Assembly (NCBI GenBank): GCA_963789075.1
Contig: CAWBJQ010000014.1
Span: 310,001-374,000, forward strand
Source of the DNA: DATATJ01 sp963789075
Lineage (GTDB): Bacteria > Acidobacteriota > Vicinamibacteria > Vicinamibacterales > CAVVIG01
Length of the DNA: 64,000 nt
Reading direction: 5' to 3'
Shown here: positions 8,859-26,635 of the stretch, piece by piece
Position numbering within the stretch: position 1 is the first letter of the stretch
How the letters are laid out: each line of letters opens with the position of its first letter
Position numbers and translations under genes: made by a program
The notes under the pieces: model-generated
Databases searched by the model: none
Seen by the model: only the letters and a program-made list of their open reading frames with translations
Told to the model about the DNA's origin: nothing

Positions 8859-8938
8859 GGGGATTCGGGATTGGGGATTCGGGATTTGCTCTGCCCGTTC
8901 TCCCGAGCCCTGATCCCCGAGCCCTGATCCCCGATTCT
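8859..8938. repeat. Intergenic inverted repeat, gggattc family
   Basis: Left arm ggggattcgggattggggat (8859-8878) with further gggatt words; right arm gagccctgatccccgagccc (8905-8924) then tgatccccgattc. Lies between rplL and rpoB. A right-arm-only version (ccctgatccctgatccctg) is in the ispDF-gltX gap at 667-685, and a left-arm-only array is at 53276-53333. Confidence 0.7.
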
Positions 8939-8983
8939 GTCCGTTCGGCGGCGCGCTCCGTTTCTCCTCGAGGTCCAACAAAG

Positions 8984-17473
<8,490 letters not shown>

Positions 17474-17503
17474 TTTCAGCGTTCAGATTGCAGAGTGCAG
17501 ATT

Positions 17504-17535
17504 GGGCGACGGTCTTCGGACCGTCGCCCTTTTTT
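17504..17535 (+). terminator. Intrinsic terminator of the rpoBC operon
   Basis: A perfect 11-base-pair stem, GGGCGACGGTC (17504-17514) with GACCGTCGCCC (17519-17529), closed by a TTCG tetraloop and followed by six T. Just before it is gttcagattgcagagtgcag, the same kind of cagatt words found before the terminator at 47457. Confidence 0.95.
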
Positions 17536-17572
17536 GTTCGGTCGCTGTTGTAGCGGCTCTGCCAATACGAGA

Positions 17573-17687
17573 CTACGGTGGGCGATATGACTCGATTGGA
17601 ACCGGCAGACGTTTGGGCGCGCGCCGGCGCGGGGCCAGTCGCTCCGGCAGCAGCGATCAGAACGACGGCAAGAAGGAGTCGCATCAT
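17573..17687 (-). pseudogene. Short secreted-protein fragment abutting the rpoC terminator
   Basis: Starts MMRLLLAVVLIAAAGATGPA followed by PARAQ, a good Sec signal peptide with an ARA-Q cleavage site. The ATG overlaps the stop of the DinB gene (ATGA). In the main frame it runs through the rpoC terminator and antisense into rpoC, which is not credible. One base removed after the signal peptide gives a 37-residue product ending at 17573. It may be a small exported peptide or the remnant of a gene cut off by rearrangement. No family recognised. Confidence 0.3.
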
Positions 17688-18226
17688 TTCGTGCGCCGAC
17701 CACGTGCGCTTCCGGTCGCCCGCGTCGACCACCACCACAAACCGCCGGTGAGCGCCCGGGGCAACCGCCGGTTGAGTTGTCGGGCGACCATGACGATCTG
17801 ACCGCGATGATGGGCCTCGTGCGCGACGAAGTAGGTCAGCACATGTCCGACGTCAAGCGGCAGGTTGCGCCAGACATATCTCTTCGACGGAGGAAGCACT
17901 CCACCCGCGGCCAAACCCAGCCCGAGCAGCGCCTCCATCCCTCGGCTGCTGCGCTTCAACGCGGCGCTCAGCTGCCGGCGGGAGACTTTCCGATGGTCGA
18001 CCCGAAGCGGAACGCGCACGCCATGTTCAAGTCCCAACGTCTTGATCCAGCTGCAACGCGCATTGTGGAGGTGCGCAGCAATCATGCGGATCGTGCGCCG
18101 GGGCACGCCGGGGACGGCGGCACTCCAGAGATCAGACGGCAGCTGCTCAACGAGACGGATCGTCACCTGATTGTTCGTCTGCCAGGCCGACAGAATCGTC
18201 GTGTGAAGATCGAGCGTTGCAGACAT
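17684..18226 (-). CDS. DinB-family four-helix protein
   Basis: 180 residues. The DinB-fold metal histidines are visible: AAHLHNARCSW in the middle and HEAHHRGQIVMVARQ near the C-terminus, the usual H...HxxxH pattern of DinB/YfiT-like metal-binding four-helix bundles. Many members are thiol-dependent S-transferases; the substrate is not predictable here. It is encoded on the opposite strand to rpoC and converges with it. Two other DinB-fold genes lie in the window (25499, 28960). Confidence 0.85.
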   Translation of the reverse strand: MSATLDLHTTILSAWQTNNQVTIRLVEQLPSDLWSAAVPGVPRRTIRMIAAHLHNARCSWIKTLGLEHGVRVPLRVDHRKVSRRQLSAALKRSSRGMEALLGLGLAAGGVLPPSKRYVWRNLPLDVGHVLTYFVAHEAHHRGQIVMVARQLNRRLPRALTGGLWWWSTRATGSARGRRTK

Positions 18227-18321
18227 CTCGAGACTCCATCAGCGGAAGGTCACCCTTCGCCTTCGCGTCATGGTTCAGAGTCGCAGAGTTGACCGTCGAG
18301 TGCTTCCTGCCGTTTCCCGCG

Positions 18322-19849
18322 TCAGTGCTTGCTGAACATGTCCTGCACGTCTTTCTTGAACGCCGCCTGGCTCTGCGTCCGGCTGTAGAACATGTGCCCG
18401 CCGGGATATTCGTGCACCTGCACGCGCGATGGTTCGCCCATCGGCGGCATCTGATCGACCGTGAGGATCGATCCCATGAACGGGCACGAGAGGTCGTTCC
18501 AGCCGTGCGCGATCGTGACCCGCAGCTTGGGATCGGCGGCCACCGCCTCGCGCAGGTCGGGTACTGCGCCCCGCCGCAGCACGGCGCTGTCGTTGTCCCA
18601 CTGCCGGTTGACATCGTAGCTGAGCGCGTTGTACCGCGCGTTCACCTTCCACCCCACCACCCTCGTCACGAAATCCACCATCGCCGTCGTCGTCGGGGCG
18701 ATGATGCTTTCAAGCAGCGGGTCGGCGCTGCGCTGGTCTGGCGCGAACGGGAATGGATCGAAGGACGTGACGGTCGAGTCGTAGACGCTGCCGATCTCGC
18801 CGTGCTCGCGTGCGACCTCGCGCAGAAACGCGCCAATCTCGATGCGGCCGCCCGCCCGCCGCACGAAGCGCTCATCGAGCCCCGTCAGCTCGGTGACGCG
18901 CTTGACGATGCGCGACAGCGCCTGGGAATCGGAGCGCCCCTTCAGCAGATCTTCCGCGTACTCGCCGCGGGCGTACGCGATGACCGGCGCCATCGCGTCG
19001 GCGGTGAGCGCGTGCGTGCGCTCCAGGTGCGCCGCCGCCATCGACGGCAGGTTGACGATCCACGGCATGGGGGACAGATCGCCGTTCTCGTCGATCGCCG
19101 GATTGAGGTACGGCGAGACCAGGACGATGCCGTTCATGGCGATGCCGAGCTGCGACTGGAGATAGTGCGTGATGCGCGGTACGCGATAGCCGCCGTAGCT
19201 TTCGCCGGCGAGATATTTCTTCGACGTGAGGCGTTCGTTCTTCACTAACCAGTCGTAGATGGTGCGCGACAGGTAGTGAATGTCGTTCTCGGCCGCGTAG
19301 AATTCTTTGCGCGTGTCTTCCGGCTTGAGCGTCGATCGGCTGAACCCGGTGCCTACCGGGTCGATGAAGACCAGGTCCGTGAAGTCGAGCCACGTCCCAG
19401 GATTATCGGTGAGCGTCGCCGCGTCGGAGGGGCTGTCGCCCTCTTCGCCGAACGCGACGCGCTTCGGCCCGATCGCGCCCAGATTCAGATAGACGGACGC
19501 CGCGCCGGGCCCGCCGTTCAAGGCGAACGTCACCGGCCGATCGCGGCCTGGAGCGGTATACGCCGTGTAGACGACGTCAGCGGTCTTCTTGCCGTCCTGG
19601 CCGTACGACCGGCAGCGTGCCGACCGTGGCTGTGTATTTGAGCGGCTTGCCATTGAGCTGGATGGTCTGGTCGACGTGCGCATCCGCGGGGAGCGGCGGC
19701 ATGGCGTCGGCAGGATGCTCGGCCGGCTTGGTTTGGGCGGCCGGCTCCGCGGGCTTCTGCTCTTGCGCAAGGGCCTGACAGGTGCACGCGACGAGGGCGC
19801 ACGCGACCATGTGGATGAACGAGGGACGGCTCTGGGCTCGCTTTTTCAT
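18322..19849 (-). CDS. Exported serine carboxypeptidase, peptidase family S10, frameshifted near the N-terminus
   Basis: Alpha/beta-hydrolase carboxypeptidase releasing C-terminal residues from peptides. The catalytic frame (18322 to about 19610) has ALNGGPGAASVYLNLGAIGP (oxyanion region), GESYGGYRVP (nucleophile Ser), a HGWNDL segment and EYPGGHMFY (catalytic His). The N-terminus lies in the next frame: MKKRAQSRPSFIHMVACALV, then ACTCQALAQEQ as a signal peptide, then a Pro/Ala linker and GKPLKYTATVGTLPV. One extra base at about 19600-19615 explains the break. An alternative start is 9 bases upstream (19858). Predicted to act outside the cytoplasmic membrane. Confidence 0.85.
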
Positions 19850-20156
19850 GATGCTCATCGGGATAGCATACCGACAGCCGCCGATCCGTCGCGGCGACGA
19901 TTTCGTTCGATGACTTCGTGCGGCTCGCCAATGCCGACGCGATCGTCGAACAGGCCCTTGGAACCGAGCTGGAATTTGGAGCCGGCGAATGCTGCGCGCA
20001 CAGGCGCAGCGCTGGTCTGGACGGTGAACGGTCGTGGGCACTCACGCGGCTCAGGGCATCGACTCCGCTCGGGTTGAGTTTCGAACCACGACTTCGTATC
20101 CTGAGATCGACTTGTCTTCCGACCGCCGGGCCATCGGTCCTGACAAGGAGCATCCC

Positions 20157-20655
20157 ATGCCGCCTCGCCTGCAGGTTGCCGCTATCGCCAGTGTGATCGT
20201 GATCCTCGGGCTGTATGGAGCGGCCGTCTCCGCCTCATCGTCCGCCGCTGCCGTCCTGCGTCGAGCGCTCAGGCGGCCGACGAAGCTGGACGTGCGCCTC
20301 GCTGAAAATGCGCCGGGCGCCGGCCTGTCCGAGGCGATCGTGCCCGGCTCTGCTGAAAAGATTTACCTGCACCGCGGAGACGATCATCGGCAACGCCGAC
20401 GTCGTCCTCGCGCGCGTGGTGCCGGGGGATCGTCCCGCCACGTTCAACGTCGGCATCATGTTCAGCAGCGATGGCTCGGCGAAAATAGAGAAGGCGACGC
20501 AATCGCACTTGAACAGACCGTTGGCCATTCTGGTCGACGGGCGCGTGGTGGCGGCGCCGACCTTGCGAGGCGAGATTCGCGGAAGCGCCGTGATCACCGG
20601 AGACTTCACGAGCGCCGAGGCAGACGCGATCGCGTCCGCCCTGAATGCCCGTTAG
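20157..20655 (+). CDS. SecD P1-head-like exported protein, apparent frameshift
   Basis: Starts MPPRLQVAAIASVIVILGLY, a single N-terminal membrane or signal segment. Then LDVRLAENAPGAGLSEAIVPGSAEKIYLH in one frame continues as AETIIGNADVVLARVVPGDR and later NRPLAILVDGRVVAAPTLRG in the next frame. The latter resembles the first periplasmic (P1 head) domain of SecD (LDGKVISAPVI...GxAxITG), here without any SecD membrane part. Removing one base at about 20365-20385 gives a ~165-residue protein. Stand-alone SecDF-P1-head proteins exist in several phyla with unknown role. It overlaps the next gene by 11 bases. Confidence 0.65.
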
Positions 20656-21022
20656 CGCGGACATCGTGAACGAGCTGAACTGGTTCTGGATCGGGCTCGC
20701 GCTCGTCGTGCCGCCGCTGGCGGCTGCGCTGGTCGCCGTGCCGCCGTGGCTGAAGGGCGAGTCGATTCTCGGCAATCTTGCAGGCACGGCCGTGATCTTC
20801 GGCTCCGCCATCGCGCTGATTCTGCGTGAGCGCGTCGACCTGGATCGCCTCGCGCAGGCCTGCTTCGATCAGGGCTTCGTGTGCCTCCCTGATCCCAGCG
20901 CCTTCACGCGCTATGCGATTTACGCGTTCATCGGACTGATCGAAGTCATGGTGCTGTTTTACGTGAGCCTCCACGTGGAGACGAAAGTCCGCCGCCGCGG
21001 ATACGCGCCGGAATGGCGATGA
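20645..21022 (+). CDS. Small membrane protein, three predicted TM segments
   Basis: 125 residues with hydrophobic segments at about 13-36 (WFWIGLALVVPPLAAALVAV), 42-60 (LGNLAGTAVIFGSAIALIL) and 89-110 (AIYAFIGLIEVMVLFYVSL), ending in a basic tail RRRGYAPEWR. I do not recognise a family. GTG 20666 is an alternative start that would avoid the overlap with the upstream gene. The overlap suggests the two genes are translated together. Confidence 0.6.
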   Translation: MPVSADIVNELNWFWIGLALVVPPLAAALVAVPPWLKGESILGNLAGTAVIFGSAIALILRERVDLDRLAQACFDQGFVCLPDPSAFTRYAIYAFIGLIEVMVLFYVSLHVETKVRRRGYAPEWR

Positions 21023-21085
21023 TCGCGAACACTCATGGCAGGCGGACCACGTTGCGCGCTTGCGACGACAGCTGAGGACGTTCAG

Positions 21086-21235
21086 ATGATCCGCAAGCTC
21101 GCCTCCGGCAAGTACCGCCTGTACTCGCGCAAGAAGGACGCGAAGACAGGGAAGCGCCGGAATCTCGGCACGTTTACGACCCGCGCCGAGGCCGAGCGCC
21201 ACGAGCGCGCCGTCCAGTTCTTCAAGCGCCGCTGA
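21086..21235 (+). CDS. Small conserved basic protein (49 aa)
   Basis: MIRKLASGKYRLYSRKKDAK then TGKRRNLGTFTTRAEAERHE and a basic end. I recognise this as a widespread, uncharacterised short protein with the pattern GxYRLYSRKKxxxTGKRRNLGTF; the K/R-rich strands resemble an Arm-type DNA-binding fold, but that is inference. ATG 21086 is chosen because the conserved start is MIRKL; an upstream in-frame ATG at 21035 adds unrelated residues. Confidence 0.7.
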   Translation: MIRKLASGKYRLYSRKKDAKTGKRRNLGTFTTRAEAERHERAVQFFKRR

Positions 21236-21247
21236 CATGGACGCGAT

Positions 21248-22610
21248 GTGGTGAATGCGCTCGATCCCGTCGCGGCCTTCATCGACGCCGCCTGCGTTCC
21301 GCGCGAAGGGTCCCATGCGTCTGGCGATCTCGGCGAGGCCGACGCGATTCTTGCCGCACATCCCGATCTCACGCGCCGTAACATCCACGCGGCCGCCATC
21401 CTGGGCGACGATGAAACTGTCCGAAACCTGATCGCGGCTGACCCGACGACCGCCACAAGCACCGGCGGCCCGCGCGGGTGGGATGCGCTCACCCACCTCT
21501 GTTTCTCGCGATACCTTCGGCTCGATCGCGCCCGGTCGGCCGGCTTCGTGCGCGCCGCCGCGGCGCTACTCGATGCCGGAGCCAGCGCAAACACCGGATG
21601 GACCGAGACGCATCACCAGCCCGGGGCGGAATGGGAAAGCGCGATCTACGGCGCCGCCGGTGTGGCTCACCATCCGGCGTTGACGCGCCTGCTGCTGGAG
21701 CGAGGCGCGGACCCGAACGACAACGAGACGCCATATCACTCGCCCGAGACGTACGACAACGCGGCGCTCCAGATCCTCGTCGAGAGCGGCAGGCTCAACG
21801 CCGACAGCCTGGAGACCATGCTGCTTCGCAAGGCCGACTGGCACGACGGCGCCGGCCTCACCTTTCTGCTCGAGCACGGCGCCGATCCCAATCGCATGGT
21901 GCGCGGACCCAATACGGCGCTCCACCAAGCCGTGCGGCGCGACAACGCCATGGGGAGTATCGACGCATTGCTGGACCATGGCGCCGATCCGGCGTTGCGC
22001 AGCCGTTCCGACAATCGATCGGCAGTGGCTATCGCTGCGCGACGAGGACGCGGTGACGTGCTCGAGTCACTAGCGAGACGCGGTGTCGCGCTCGAGCTTC
22101 AGGGCGTCGAACGATTGGTCGCTGCGTGCGCGACCAACGATGCATCAACTGTCGGCGTGATCGTCGAACGCGAGCCGCGTCTCGTGGACGACTTGATCGC
22201 GCAAGGCGGCACGCTGCTGGCGGAATTTGCCGGGAACGGCAATGCCGACGGGATGAGGCATCTGCTCGATCTCGGCGTCGCCGTCGATGCGCAGTACACC
22301 AATGGTGATGCGTATTTCGACATCGCGACCGATAGCCTGGCGCTCCACGTTGCCGCGTGGCGGGCGAGCCATGAGGCCGTCAGGCTTCTAATAGAGCGCG
22401 GATCGCCGATCGACGTGCCGGATGGGAAGGGGCGGACGCCGTTGATGCTCGCTGTGCGCGCGTGCGTCGACTCGTACTGGACCGAACGGCGTTCGCCAGA
22501 ATCGGTGCGCGCCCTGCTGGCCGCCGGCGCGTCGGCGCGTCAGCGTACAGTATCCATCGGGCTACAAGGAAGTCGACGATCTGCTGAGTGGCACTACGCG
22601 GTTTTCTTGA
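21248..22610 (+). CDS. Ankyrin-repeat protein, C-terminal frameshift
   Basis: A GTG start (21248 or 21251) gives NALDPVAAFIDAACVPREGS, followed by many ankyrin units: LTRLLLERGADPNDNE, LTFLLEHGADPNRM, IDALLDHGADPALRSR, MRHLLDLGVAVDAQ, AVRLLIERGSPIDVPDGKGR and VRALLAAGASA. The last repeat continues in the neighbouring frame (VQYPSGYKEVDDLLSG) to TGA 22608-22610, with one extra base near 22537. No signal peptide, so probably a cytoplasmic protein-interaction scaffold. Full-length members of this family with the same opening are known from soil bacteria. Confidence 0.8.
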
Positions 22611-22868
22611 CGTGCTCAGTCGACCATCGAGCGAGTTGGGAGCGGGTCGGGCCGCGTTGGCCGCTCGGCCGCGTCGAGGCAATTACAGGCAGGTGCGATC
22701 GAGCTCGCGGTTCGAGCGCACGTGCGGCACGTGCACACTCGATACGACGAGCTGCTCGCGCACGGCGTGGCGCGAGAGGACGCTCGCGCTCATGTGGCCG
22801 CCTCTGTGGCGCAGTGCCTCGAAACGTGGGAGCGCGGCGAGGTCATGGATAAGGACTATGGATCCTGA
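22611..22868 (+). pseudogene. DUF2293-like fragment without a start codon
   Basis: In the frame ending at TGA 22866-22868 one reads STIERVGSGSGRVGRSAA, then AIELAVRAHVRHVHTRYDEL and LAHGVAREDARAHVA, which fits the DUF2293 domain. An upstream stop at 22608 and the absence of ATG, GTG or TTG before the domain mean the start is missing. It is either frameshifted like its neighbours or a truncated remnant. Its last 11 bases overlap the next gene's start. Confidence 0.45.
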
Positions 22869-23241
22869 CGCCTTCCGGCGCATCGCGCTGGGAATGGAGC
22901 ACGCCGCCGAAGGGGCGCACATGGGACACCCCGACTTCAGGGTCAACAACAAGATCTTCGCGACGATCCATCCGGATCATGAGTCTGGGATGGTCAAGCT
23001 CACGACCGACCAACAGCGGAAGCTGGTGCAGGATTATCCTGCTTCCTTCGCCCCGGAGAACGGAGCATGGGGGCGCGCGGGATGCACGCGCGTGCACCTG
23101 GCGTCGGTCGACGAAGACACGCTCGGCGAGGCGATGACGCTCGCCTGGCAGAATATCGCCAGGAGCGTTGTCGCCCGGCGCTCCAGACCTCAGCGCTCCA
23201 AACCTCAACGGCCCGCCAAACGCCCCTCGCGCAAGCGCTGA
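22858..23241 (+). CDS. MmcQ/YjbR-family protein
   Basis: 127 residues beginning MDPDAFRRIALGMEHAAEGA. MGHPDFRVNNKIFATIHPD, MVKLTTDQQRKLV and GAWGRAGCTRVHLASVD match the MmcQ/YjbR (CyaY-like, double-wing) fold that may bind DNA. The C-terminal 25 residues are a Lys/Arg/Pro tail. The function of the family is not settled. ATG 22858 overlaps the preceding DUF2293-like fragment. Confidence 0.85.
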   Translation: MDPDAFRRIALGMEHAAEGAHMGHPDFRVNNKIFATIHPDHESGMVKLTTDQQRKLVQDYPASFAPENGAWGRAGCTRVHLASVDEDTLGEAMTLAWQNIARSVVARRSRPQRSKPQRPAKRPSRKR

Positions 23242-23319
23242 GTCCGCGTTTCAGGGTGCGACCCGCCTTGGTGCGAAAGTCGGCCGCCGCGGGTATGCTC
23301 TGCATAGCGGTGCTCTGCA

Positions 23320-24684
23320 ATGGCTCGATGCCGCCTAGGCAGTCTGTTGACGTTTGGCTTGACGTTCGGCCTCGCTGCCGCGCTCGCCGCCGCGCAGGCC
23401 CGCGAGCCCAGCGCGAGCCCCGCGCCGGTGGTGTACGCGGCTGATGTCGACAGCATCATTCATCCGGTCTCCGCCGAGTACATGATCGCGACGATGGACC
23501 GGGCCGACCACGCCGGCGCAACCCTCGTCGTCTTCACGCTTCGCACGCCCGGCGGTCTCGTCGACTCCACACACAGCATCGTCACTCACATGCTGGCGGC
23601 CAGGACGCCAGTGGCGATCTTCGTCGCGCCCTCTGGCGCGCGCGCTGCTTCGGCCGGGTTCCTGCTCACGATCGCCGCCGACATCGCCGCCATGGCACCG
23701 GGCACGCACATTGGCGCCGCGCATCCGGTCGCCGGCGCCGGCGAAAAAGTAGACGAGACTCTGGCCAAGAAGGCCGCGGCAGATGTCGCGGCCTTTGCCC
23801 GGACGCTCGCCAGCCGCCGCCATCGGAACGTGCAGCTCGCAGACGAGGCGGTCACCCAGAGCCGCGCCTTCACCGAGCAGGAGGCGCTGACGGCGTCGCC
23901 TCCGCTGATCGATCTCGTCGCCGCCGACGTCTCCGAGTTGCTGCGACGATTGGACGGCCGGACCATCACGCGCTTCGACGGCGCCTCAATCGTCCTGCGG
24001 ACCGCGGGCGCGCGGGTTGTGTCGATCGAGATGAATTGGCGACAGCGGCTGCTCAGCACGATCGCAGATCCGAACGTGGCATACATCCTCATGAGCCTCG
24101 GCATGCTCGGGCTGACGATCGAGCTGTGGAGCCCTGGCGCGGTGCTGCCTGGCGTCGCGGGTGGACTCTGCCTGCTCCTGGCATTCTTTGCCTTCCAGAT
24201 CCTCCCGGTGAACGGCGCAGGCCTGTTGTTGATCCTGTTCGGATTGTCGCTGCTGGTGCTCGAGGTCAAGGTCGCCAGCTACGGACTGCTCACAACCGGT
24301 GGCTTGGCGAGCCTGACCGTCGGATCGATGATTCTCATGGACTCGTCGGCCCCGGAGCTTCAGGTGAGCCTCCGGCTGGTGCTGCCGATTGTCTTCGGGG
24401 TCGGCGGCATTGCCGCGTTCCTCGCCAGGCTGGCGTTCGTCTCGCAGCGCCAGCGTCCGGCCGCGGACGCGGGCGGGATGATCGGCGCGGTGGGCGTTGC
24501 GCTCACTGCCATCGAGCGCGGACAGACGGGGCGTGTGATGATGCGCGGCGAGATCTGGACCGCGACTGCGGCGGAGCCGATCGCCGAAGGTCACGCCGTT
24601 GTCGCTACCGATGTTCACGGTCTCACGTTGACCGTCCGGCGGCACGATGCGGTTCTTCGTCCTGGCCAGGATCCGGTCGACTAA
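23320..24684 (+). CDS. Long-form NfeD membrane serine protease homologue
   Basis: 454 residues: signal/TM segment (about 7-27), a ClpP-like S49-type protease domain, then four or five membrane segments (about 250-360) and a soluble C-terminal OB-like NfeD domain (GQTGRVMMRGEIWTA...). In the protease part TPGG at 76-79 and the nucleophile region with Ser111 (RAASAGFLL) and Lys150/151 (TLAKKAAAD) match the Ser-Lys dyad of the archaeal 1510-N protease. Next gene is a slipin. The NfeD-slipin pair is a well-known operon in which the protease is thought to cleave the stomatin homologue. Confidence 0.9.
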   Translation: MARCRLGSLLTFGLTFGLAAALAAAQAREPSASPAPVVYAADVDSIIHPVSAEYMIATMDRADHAGATLVVFTLRTPGGLVDSTHSIVTHMLAARTPVAIFVAPSGARAASAGFLLTIAADIAAMAPGTHIGAAHPVAGAGEKVDETLAKKAAADVAAFARTLASRRHRNVQLADEAVTQSRAFTEQEALTASPPLIDLVAADVSELLRRLDGRTITRFDGASIVLRTAGARVVSIEMNWRQRLLSTIADPNVAYILMSLGMLGLTIELWSPGAVLPGVAGGLCLLLAFFAFQILPVNGAGLLLILFGLSLLVLEVKVASYGLLTTGGLASLTVGSMILMDSSAPELQVSLRLVLPIVFGVGGIAAFLARLAFVSQRQRPAADAGGMIGAVGVALTAIERGQTGRVMMRGEIWTATAAEPIAEGHAVVATDVHGLTLTVRRHDAVLRPGQDPVD

Positions 24685-24705
24685 TCGGGGGCGCAGAGAC
24701 ACACC

Positions 24706-25484
24706 ATGGTGACTGACATGCTGCTGATGCCAACGGCGATCGTCGTGTTCATCGTTCTGGTCTGGCTGTTCAACTGCCTGAACATCATGCGGGAGTACGA
24801 GCGCGCCGTCGTCTTCCGCCTGGGGCGGGTGTTGAAGAGAGAAAAGGGACCGGGCCTCGTTCTCATCCTCTGGCCGATCGACAAGATCGTCAAAGTCTCG
24901 CTGCGGGTCGTGACGTGGGACGTTCCGCCGCAGGACGTCATCACCCGCGACAACGTCTCGCTGAAGGTGAACGCGGTCGTCTATTTCCGAGTCGTCAGCG
25001 CCACCAAGGCGGTCGATCGAAGTCGAGAACTTCCGGTATGCGGTGGAGCAGGCGGCGCAGACCGGTCTCCGATCGGTGCTCGGAGAAGTGGAGCTGGACG
25101 ATCTGCTCGCTCAGCGGGAGAAGCTGAATTCCCGCCTGCAGACGATCCTCGACGAACACACGGAGGCATGGGGCGTCAAGGTCACGCAAGTTCAGGTCAA
25201 GCAAGTCGATCTGCCACAGGAGATGCAGCGAGCCATCGCGAAACAAGCCGAGGCCGAGCGCGAGCGGCGGGCCAAGATCATCGCGGCGGAAGGCGAGTTC
25301 CAGGCGGCGGCGAAGCTCGCCGAGGCGGCGGCGGTCCTCAACCGGGAGCCGGTGGCCGTTACGCTGCGCTATCTCCAGACGCTGATCGAGATCGGCACGG
25401 AGAAGAACACCACGATCGTGTTCCCGTTGCCGATCGATCTTGCTGGGAGGGTTGGGTACGGCCTTCGGCGGCGGAAGAAAGTAG
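24706..25484 (+). CDS. Slipin (SPFH/stomatin-like membrane protein), two apparent frameshifts
   Basis: An N-terminal membrane hairpin (LMPTAIVVFIVLVWLFNCL) leads into the SPFH domain (YERAVVFRLGRVLKREKGPG, RVVTWDVPPQDVITRDNVSL). At 25014 one extra g moves the frame; the next frame continues VENFRYAVEQAAQTGLRSVL, EVELDDLLAQREKLNSRLQ and an AEAERERRAKIIAAEGE coiled coil. Near the end (FPLPIDLAGRV) the frame runs without stop into the DinB gene at 25499; removing one g from ggg at 25454-25456 gives TAFGGGRK and a TAG at 25482-25484. Slipins scaffold membrane microdomains. Partner of the upstream NfeD. Confidence 0.85.
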
Positions 25485-25498
25485 GGACGTTGAGCCTT

Positions 25499-26104
25499 AT
25501 GTCGCGATTTGATTTTCTCGTCGACACCTATCGTACGGAGCGCCTGAAGACCCTCAGCGTCTGGTCCCAGATCCCAGACACGCAGATGCAGTTCCGCCCG
25601 GAGCCGCGCGCCCGCTCACCGCTCGAGCACATGGTGCACCAATGCCTCAGCGAAGACGGCTGGATGCGGACGATGCTCGGCATCACGGTCAGCGGGCCTG
25701 CGCTGCCGGCCACTGAAGCGCGCCTCGATTTCCTGGACCGCTACACGGCGTGTTCGACCGAGCGGCTGTCGGCGCTCGAGGAAAAGCCGGACGCGTGGTT
25801 CGAGGGGGCGACACCGTTCTTCGAAACGGCGCGGTCGCGTGCGTGGGTACTGACGCGCCGGTTCACGCACTCAGCGCACCATCGCGGGCAGCTGACGACG
25901 TATCTCCGGTTGTGGGGACAGCCGCTCTATTCCACTTATGGGCCGACTGCCGATACCGGCGGTCTCCCAGCAAACGGCTCGCGGGTGATCTACCGCTACC
26001 TGTCGATTGCTGATCTCCTCGAGCACGAATCAGCCGGCGGCTCGCCTCTGGCGCTGCCGGGACCCGGCGCGGCGCCGCCAACGGAACGTCCCGACAAGCG
26101 ATGA
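25499..26104 (+). CDS. DinB-family protein
   Basis: 201 residues from ATG 25499 (MSRFDFLVDTYRTERLKTLS). LEHMVHQCLSEDGWM and TRRFTHSAHHRGQLTTYLRL carry the metal-binding histidines of the DinB four-helix bundle. As the sequence stands it is in frame with the slipin with no stop between, so either a real fusion or one extra base in the slipin 3' end; I favour two genes because DinB proteins normally begin here. Substrate unknown. Confidence 0.85.
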   Translation: MSRFDFLVDTYRTERLKTLSVWSQIPDTQMQFRPEPRARSPLEHMVHQCLSEDGWMRTMLGITVSGPALPATEARLDFLDRYTACSTERLSALEEKPDAWFEGATPFFETARSRAWVLTRRFTHSAHHRGQLTTYLRLWGQPLYSTYGPTADTGGLPANGSRVIYRYLSIADLLEHESAGGSPLALPGPGAAPPTERPDKR

Positions 26105-26186
26105 TTGCCACGAGTTCCCGCGCTGCGAAATCACGGTAAGTGTTCGCCTTCCGAGCGGACCGCATAGAATGACGGCGGGGGATCTC

Positions 26187-26603
26187 ATGACACGGCGCCT
26201 GATCAGCACGGGTTCGACCTTCGAGCGCGACATCGGCTACTCGCGCGCCGTCGTGGACGGCGAATGGATCTTCGTCTCCGGCACCACTGGCTTCGACTAT
26301 GCCGCGATGCGCATCTCAGACGACGTGGTGGAGCAGACGGAGCAATGCCTGAAAAATATCCAGTCGGCGCTCGCCGAAGCGGGAGCGAGCCTCGAGGATG
26401 TGGTGCGCGTCCACTACATCCTCCCGAACGCCGCCGACTTTCCGAGCTGCTGGCCGACCCTGCGCAAGTACTTCGGCGACATCCGTCCGGCGGCGACCAT
26501 GATCGCGGCGGGGCTCGCCGACCCGCGCATGCGGATTGAAATCGAAGTGACCGCGCGCCGGCACCTGATTGGCCGTCCGAGCCACGCCACAGGTGCGCTA
26601 TGA
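26187..26603 (+). CDS. RidA-family protein (reactive enamine/imine deaminase-like)
   Basis: 138 residues from ATG 26187 (MTRRLISTGSTFERDIGYSR), preceded by gcgggggatc. VVDGEWIFVSGTTGFDYAAM, NIQSALAEAGASLEDVVRVH and RPAATMIAAGLADPRMRIEI follow the RidA/YjgF trimer fold, including the substrate-carboxylate Arg in the last block. An alternative ATG at 26169 overlaps a good -10 hexamer (TAGAAT, 26165-26170), so the later start is favoured. RidA proteins hydrolyse reactive 2-aminoacrylate-type intermediates. The stop overlaps a possible ATG 26600. Confidence 0.88.
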   Translation: MTRRLISTGSTFERDIGYSRAVVDGEWIFVSGTTGFDYAAMRISDDVVEQTEQCLKNIQSALAEAGASLEDVVRVHYILPNAADFPSCWPTLRKYFGDIRPAATMIAAGLADPRMRIEIEVTARRHLIGRPSHATGAL

Positions 26604-26635
26604 TTCGCTCGACTGTTCGTACACGGGAGACATTC

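Noticed and set aside
19859..20156. A gene between the S10 peptidase and the SecD-like gene
   Set aside because: About 300 bases. A short open stretch (FDDFVRLANADAIVEQALG) looks coding but has no start, stop or family; insufficient support.
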